NCBI GenBank assembly: GCA_037954665.1
Contig: JBBMOL010000293.1
Location: forward strand, 184,501 to 248,500
Direction of reading: 5' to 3'
Source: Laguncularia racemosa
Taxonomy: Eukaryota > Streptophyta > Magnoliopsida > Myrtales > Combretaceae
DNA length: 64,000 bases
Position numbers and translations under genes: made by a program. Under the pieces are notes generated by a model. It searched no databases. It saw only the letters and a program-made list of their open reading frames with translations, and was not told the DNA's origin. Shown piece after piece: positions 57,916 through 64,000 of this stretch; position 1 is the first letter of the stretch; every line of letters begins with the position of its first letter.

Positions 57916-59070
57916 ATGCCTCCAAGAAGAATCACCGGATCAAGAGTCGGAAGGGGTGCTAGACGTGATAACCCCAATGAGGAGGAAGTTTAAAATCCAA
58001 CCATAAGGGGAAAGAGGCTAGATGGCTGAAGAGACAGTTCAGCTATTGTCTACTGTGAACCATTTGGTGGGACTACTGGCACAATAGCACCAAGCCCCCA
58101 ATGTCCCATAGCATAGGAATGCCAATGAACCCATAGGCTTTGATAGGTTTATAAGAGTAGCTAAAGAGTTTAACCCCAGAATGGATGACCCAATCGAAGT
58201 TGAGGATTGGGTAGAAGACTTTTGTTGCCTTCTAGATACCAGAAGATAGGAAGGTAAATTACGTTGCGTTCATGCTGAAGGGAACTACAGCAAAATGGTA
58301 GGCTTCGGTTCCTAGACTTGTGGGGGAATGCCTAAACTGGGCTGTATTTAAGGAGTTTTTTTTTTTATCAAAGATACTTCCTCAGCAGCTTCAAAGATAG
58401 GATGGAGAATGAATACTACAACTATGAACAAAGGAACTGAACAATTGAAGAATATGAGGCAGAGTTGAATTGCCTCATCCAGTTCCTTCCAAAAAATGTA
58501 CGTAATGATGATAGGTCTCAAGCTAGGAGGTTCTTAAGAGGATTGGACTTGGACCTACAACTTGTAGTGGGGGCCTTTCAGCTAAATACATATGCTAAAA
58601 TGGTTGACAAAGCGAAGTACCTTGAATAGAATAAGAAGATTATTAGAGAATAGAGGAGCCGTTTTATAGCAATAGCTCTAGGGAAGAGACCTGCCTCTAG
58701 TGGAATGGGGTAAGACAGGAGTAAAAAAAATCACATGTTGCAAAACAGAACACCGAGTGCTGTAGCCCCTCCTTTCTAGATCAGACAAGTGCCTTTAGCA
58801 CTCATTGCAACAAGCCTAAATGTTAAATGTTCCAGATGTTATGGGCCTTATGAATTAAGAGAGTGTAGATAGCTAGATGGGGCATGTTTCTCTTGTGGGA
58901 AGACTGGGCACATTAGCATATATTGCATTGAGAGGTCAATCCCCCTAATATTCTATCATGTGTGCAATCAGAGGGGACACAAGGCAGTCAATTGTCTTTA
59001 GGGATAAATCAAAAATCAGGCAGGGCCAATTCAACAGGTAGCTAGACTTCTAATGAGAGAACATGGAGGT
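57916..59070 (+). pseudogene. gag of the Tekay-like element (decayed)
   Basis: Starts with MPPRRITGSRVG at 57916. The capsid part lies around 58140-58640 and a CCHC zinc knuckle CFSCGKTGHISIYC at about 58889-58930. A second knuckle has lost its first cysteine (YHVCNQRGHKAVNC). Numerous stops and frame changes make it non-coding. Confidence 0.85.
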
Positions 59071-59099
59071 AGACCACAGGTAGGAGGTCCTAGACAAAG

Positions 59100-62000
59100 A
59101 GTTCCTACCAGACTGTTCACCATTCACTAGCAACGACACCAGGATATCCTTGATGTGGACAACATTGCAGGTATGCTTCCAGTACACTCCTACAATGCAT
59201 ATATGCCATTTGATACTGGTGCTTTTGTATCCTGTGTGTCTGAGAATTTTATATGTACATGTGATTTGAATGTTGAAAACATGAATGATTGTCTGGCTAT
59301 TAATACTCCTTTGGGAGTAGGAGGAAGAATAAGTAGGATATGTAGACGAGTGAGAATAAAAATACATGATAGGGTGATGCCAGCAGACCTCTTGGTATTG
59401 GAGATGATAGAATTTGACATTATTTTAGGTGTCAACTGGTTATCAAAATATCATGCCACCATTAACTGTCACAACATGGTGGTGCAGTTTAATATATCGG
59501 GGGATGGATATTTTGAATACAAGTTAGAAGTGTAGAGACCCACTATATTGTCTACTTATGAGATGTGGGGAAAAAGTGTACTGGCAACTATATCTATGGA
59601 AGCTAATGAAGAAGTTAAGATGGAAGGTGTATTGATAGTGAGAGAATTTCCTAATTTGTTTCCAGAAGATCTTCTTGGTTTACCCCCAACTAGGAAAATA
59701 GAATTCAACATCGATTTGGTATAGGGTATAGTACCCATATCAAAACCAGTCTACAGGATGGCACTAATGGAATTGGAAGAATTAAGGAAACAATTACAGG
59801 AGCTATAAGATAATGGTTTTATAAGACCTAGTGTCTCTCCTTAGGGTGCACCGGTCCTGTTTATAAAGAAGAAGGATGGAAGCATGAGACTCTGTATAGA
59901 CTAAAGGGAGTTAAACAAGGTTACAATCAAGAACAGATATCCTCTTCCCAAGATAGATGACTTATTTGACCAGTTGCAAGGAGCTCATGTGTTCTCCAAA
60001 GTAGACTTTAGATTAGGCTACCATCAACTAAGAATCAAAGAAGAAGACATCCAGAAAAAAGCATTTAGGACTAGATATGGGTACTATGAGTTTTTGGTGA
60101 TGCCTTTTGGAATAATGAATGCACTGGCTGCATTTATGGATTTAATGAATAGAGTATTTATGGATTTTTTTGGATAAATTTGTAATTGTCTTTATATATG
60201 ATATCTTGATATACTCTAAAAGCACTAAGGAGCATGAAGAACACATGGGACTAGTATTGGGTACGCTACAAGATGAAAAATTGTATGCCAAGTTCAGTAA
60301 ATGTGAATTCTAGTTGGAACAAGTAGTCTTCTTGGGTCATGTGGTTAATAGAGATGGGATATCTGTGGACCTAGAAAAGGTGAGAGTGATAGTAAACTGT
60401 TATAGACTGAAGACAGTTACAGAGGTAAGAAGCTCTTTAGGTCTAGCAGGCTACTACAGGAGATTTGTAAAAGGGTTTTCCAAAATAGCAACTCCGCTCA
60501 TCAAATTAACAAAGAATGTGAAATTCGAATGGGATGAGAGATGTGAAGCTAGTTTTCAGATGCTCAAAGAGAAACTTGTGTCTGCGCTAGTTTTGACTTT
60601 GCCCAAGAGTGGATAAGAGTTTACATTGTATAGTGATGCCTTAGTTCAAGGGTTGGGGTATGTATTGATGTAAGGTAATCAAGTAATGACTTATGCATCT
60701 TGATAACTAAAACCGTATGAAAAGAGCTACTTAAGTCATGACTTAGAATTGGCAAATGTAGTACTACCTTTAAAGCTATGGAGGCATTACTTGTATAGAG
60801 AAAGGTGCAAAATTTTCATTGGCCATAGAAGCTTGAAATACATTTTTACGCAGAAAGAGCTGGACATGAGACAGAGTAGATGGTTGGAGTTAATCAAGGA
60901 TTACGACTTGGAGATATAATACCATCTAGGAAAAGCTAATGTAGTGGCATATGCCCTTAGCAGGAAGAAACAGGGCAATGTAGCCACTCTCATCACTTCG
61001 TAGAAGGAGTTAATAATAGGCATGCGCAATTTAGAGCTAGAAATTTTAACACAAGAAGTGAGAGCAACAAAGGCTACCTTAAGGATACAACCAACATTAA
61101 TGGAAAGAATTAAAGTTGGTCAGATAGAAGATCAAGATATCCAAGAGATCAAGAGTAGAATGAAATAAGACAAGGCTCCAGAATTCAACTTGGATGGAGA
61201 AGGGACCTTAAGATACAAAACGAGACTATGTGTGCTAAAGGATGTAGAATTGAAGAGAGAGATAATGAAAGGGGCACATCACTTTGCCTACACCATACAC
61301 TCTGGAAGTACCAAAATGTATAAGGACTTGAAGAGCTGTTATTGGTGGAGAAACATGAAGAGAGAAGTAACTGAATATGTAACCAAATGCCTCACATGCT
61401 AGTAGATCAGAATAGAACATCAGAGACCGGTTGGAGAATTATAGTCTCTTCTATTATCAGAGTGAAAATGAGAGCATGTGACAATTGACTTTGTTATAGC
61501 CCTCCCAAACACTAGGGAGAAGTAGGATATAGTTTGGGTTATAGTGGACAGATTAACTACGTCTACTCATTTTATACTTATTAGAGTAAGATACAAGTTG
61601 GAAAAACTGGCTCAAATATATGTACAGCAGATAGTTAGACTGCATAGAGTGCTAATGACCATTACTTCTGATAGAGACACAAGATTTGTGAGAAAATTCT
61701 GAAATAGCTTACACAAAGCATTGGGCACTAAACTGTAGTTCAGTACAACATTCCACCCACAAACAGATGGTTAGTTTGAAAAGACTATACAAATATTGGA
61801 AGATTTGCTTAGGGCATGTGCACTAGATTTTAGAGGTAATTGGAATGAGTATATACGTTTGGTGGAATTTACCTTTAATAACAGTTACCAGGCAACCATC
61901 CAGATTGCTCTATATGAAGCTCTTTATGGAAGAAGGTGCAGATCCCTACTACACTGGGATGAAGTGGGAGAAAGACAAATGATGGGGCCGGAGTTAGTAC

Positions 62001-62440
62001 AAGAAGCAATAGACAAGGTAAAACTAATCAAGTAGAGAATACAGACGACCTAGTCTCGATAAAGGGGCTATGCAGATAAGAGAAGACGCCTTTTGGAATT
62101 CCAAGTGGGAGATAAGGTATTGTTGAGAATTTCTCCAACAAAAGGAGTGATCAGATTCGGGTTGAGAGAAAAGCTAAACCCAAGATATATAGGTCCGTTT
62201 GAGATCTTAGAAAGAATAGGCACAATGGCATATAGATTACCTCTTCCACCAAATTTGGCTAGAGTACATTATGTATTCCATGTGTCCATGCTAAGGAAGT
62301 ATGTACCCAATTTAGATCAGATAGTGGCTTTAGAACCACTGAATGTGTAGCCAAACTTGACGTCTGTAGAAAGATCAATTAGAATTTTGGATACTAAGAA
62401 ACGGGTTCTAAGACGGAAAACAATCCCTTATATTAAGGTG
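59100..62440 (+). pseudogene. pol of the Tekay-like element (protease, RT, RNase H, integrase; truncated)
   Basis: Protease has the DTGA active site (about 59212-59223). RT motifs: GAPVLFIKKKDGSMRLCID, FSKVDFRLGYHQLRI, LVMPFGIMNA and FIYDILIYS, where the usual FIDD catalytic pair has become FIYD; a T-run frameshift lies just before it. RNase H follows (LYSDALVQGLG, then YHLGKANVV) and integrase begins with a zinc-binding segment at 61275-61402. The integrase DDE residues are traceable (DFVIALP, SDRDTRF, HPQTDG-stop-FEKTIQILED), then GPFEILERIGTMAYRLPLPP and FHVSMLRKY. It is cut at 62440 inside the expected chromodomain (RRKTIPYIKV), where another element is inserted. About 20 internal stops, many TAG/TAA at glutamine positions. 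Confidence 0.9.
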
Positions 62441-62725
62441 TGTAAACACCCTATTTTTGCCTTAGGAATGAGTAATAATCAATAATAATCAATTTTCAAT
62501 TCTTCCCAATTTTTTTCCAATTTTTCTCTAATTTACCAAAAATAATAAAAATATTCAAAAAATAAAAATAAATAGGAAAACACATCAATTTTGAAAAATG
62601 ATTTTAGAAATAGTAATAATAAATAATAAACAATTTTTACAAAATTTGGAATTTTCAAAAAATACAAAAAAAATAGAAAAATCGCATTGCATATATGCAA
62701 TTTGCGAAATTAGAAAAATCAGGAA

Positions 62726-62805
62726 AGTGGGCTAGCTCAGCTGGTCCGGACCATGGGCTAAGGCGCGCGGTGTGGGTGCGAGGTCAGGGGTTCGAATCGC
62801 GGGAG
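62726..62805 (+). other. tRNA-like Pol III promoter segment inside the LTR
   Basis: Box A TAGCTCAGCTGG (62733-62744) matches the consensus TRGYNNANNNGG and box B GGTTCGAATCG (62789-62799) matches 10 of 11 positions, 56 bp apart. A possible D stem (GCTC / GGGC) is present, and CTAAGGCGC resembles class II (Leu/Ser) tRNAs. The acceptor ends do not pair and the T stem is poor, so this is not a functional tRNA gene but a tRNA-derived segment. Confidence 0.7.
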
Positions 62806-63719
62806 GAGCAGTTTCCGCGTTTTGCAATTTTTTCACTTATCCAGGACACGTGGCAGCATCCGATTGGCTGGAGGAAACACACGTGCCGGGCGCGTGATCG
62901 TCGTCTACCTCGGGTCCGAGATCGCCGGCGGAAGGAAAAATTCATATTTCGCCCGTTTTGATTCGATGTTTTGCACAAATCCAACAGATCTTCAACATAA
63001 ATAAGATAAACATTATCTAATTGGAATCAAATCGCAACAAATCGAGGGATTGACACAAATCGGAGTTGGTTTTTCTAACCGAAAATCCGATCAGTTTCAA
63101 TCGGAGGAAATCCGAGCTTATCCAACTCGGTTTCAAGTGCCTATAAATAGAGAAGGAGTAGAGGAAGCCGAAGGATGAAAAAAAAGTGAGAGAAAGAGAG
63201 AGAAAGGAGCGAATCGGAGTGAATCGGAGTACGCTGGAGAAGCTTGAAGCTGAAACCACCGACCGGAGCTAGAGCCACCGCAGGGAGACGTTCTGGGAGT
63301 GAACCACCGCCACCATTGGATTCAGCAACCTCGAGAAGCTAGGATTCGACACCTCACCCGCTGCAAAAGGCCACCGGAACGCCGTGAACGAGCCTTCCCC
63401 GCCGCCGCGTCCGACCGATCTGACCCGACCCGATTCGACCCGACCCGCGCACTGACCCGAATCTAGGTAAATCGGGTTTTCTAGATTTTATTTATTTTAT
63501 TTATTTATTTATTCCGAATTTATTTATTATTTTGTTATTTCTTTAGCCATTTATTTATTTGTTGGTTTAGGTTTTATTTTCAATAAATAGGAAAATGTAG
63601 AAATTAGGTTTTTTAGGATTTAATAATGTAAAATAAATAATAAAATATAGAAAAATAATAAAGAAATATTAGGAAAATAATAATAAAATTTTAGATGTCA
63701 AAATAGGATAGATAATAAA

Positions 63720-63830
63720 CCAAAAATCCCAAAAATCACAAAAGTTCCCAAAAATCACGAAAATCAATAAAAATTCCCAAAAATCACAAAAATCAACAAA
63801 ATTCTCAGAAATCACAAAAATAATAAAAAA
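63720..63830. repeat. CCCAAAAATCAC-type degenerate tandem repeat
   Basis: Overlapping AAAATCACAAAA / TTCCCAAAAATCAC words repeat every ~15-35 bp within the terminal LTR. Confidence 0.7.
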
Positions 63831-64000
63831 AATCATAAAAATCATTAAAAAATTAAAAAATTATAAAAGAATCATAAAAAATGAGTTTTAGCACTTAGAA
63901 AAATCCTTTTCTTCAAATAAATCCAAAATTGATGTTTTTCCCTAAAATCATTTTCAAAATAAAATCAAAGCTTAGGCTTAGAAGTTTTTTTAGAAAAAAA

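Larger units (their letters stand above)
62441..64000 (+). mobile_element. LTR of a further retroelement inserted in the Tekay-like pol (runs off window)
   Basis: Starts TGTAAACACCCTATTTTTGC exactly where the Tekay-like coding sequence breaks. It holds a TATA box (CTATAAATAG, 63141-63150), a purine-rich GA leader, a GC-rich CGACCC-repeat patch (about 63410-63460) and a long A/T tract with recurring CCCAAAAATCAC words (63720-63830). At least 1.56 kb; no internal domain is reached, so the family is uncertain (possibly Tat/Ogre-like). The left target pentamer would be AGGTG (62436-62440). Confidence 0.65.

Noticed and set aside
62726..62805. A functional tRNA gene
   Set aside because: Boxes A and B are good but acceptor ends do not pair, the T stem has mismatches and no clear anticodon arm is seen.

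Overview
The window is plant nuclear DNA, most likely from a dicot. It is AT-rich with long non-coding stretches. Its host genes have spliced GT-AG introns and plant-specific families (a plastid RETICULATA/DUF3411 protein, plant ELO-like condensing enzymes, a RING-H2 ligase). Its mobile DNA is typically plant: Athila, Tat/Retand-like and Tekay-like Ty3/gypsy elements, a MULE and a hAT element. I cannot name the species.

Layout. 1-9.6 kb: mostly AT-rich DNA with one three-exon RING-H2 E3 ligase gene on the minus strand (2167-3744). 9.8-17.65 kb: an eight-exon RETICULATA/RER1-type gene on the plus strand; its 4.2 kb first intron holds a ~2 kb solo LTR with a perfect 5-bp target duplication. 19.1-35.8 kb: two intronless ELO/GNS1/SUR4 genes in tandem (19164-19994 and 31952-32761). 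Their 3' flanks are also recognisably duplicated, so this is a segmental duplication. The copies are pushed apart by local tandem repeats and by a ~6.2 kb MULE (25094-31337) that carries a decayed mudrA-like transposase and a second, decayed plant-mobile-domain (PMD) gene. 36.5-64 kb: a nest of transposable elements. A ~200-bp repeat array is interrupted by a hAT-like element, itself interrupted by a small solo LTR. A Tat/Retand-like element begins at 39439 and its probable 3' LTR begins at 55437. Within it lie fragments of AP-3 beta and THIC genes, an Athila deletion derivative (44829-52689) and two tRNA-derived SINE-like repeats. A Tekay-like chromovirus sits in the 3' LTR, and yet another LTR element sits inside the Tekay chromodomain region and runs off the window.

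The four host genes look intact and are unrelated in function: ubiquitination, plastid/leaf development and two fatty-acid elongation paralogues. No operon-like or defence system is visible. The most informative structures are the element-in-element insertions dated by target-site duplications, the MULE carrying a PMD gene, the Athila derivative lacking RT/RNase H/most of integrase, and internal stop codons concentrated at glutamine positions in the retroelements (CAG/CAA to TAG/TAA), as expected from cytosine-methylation decay.
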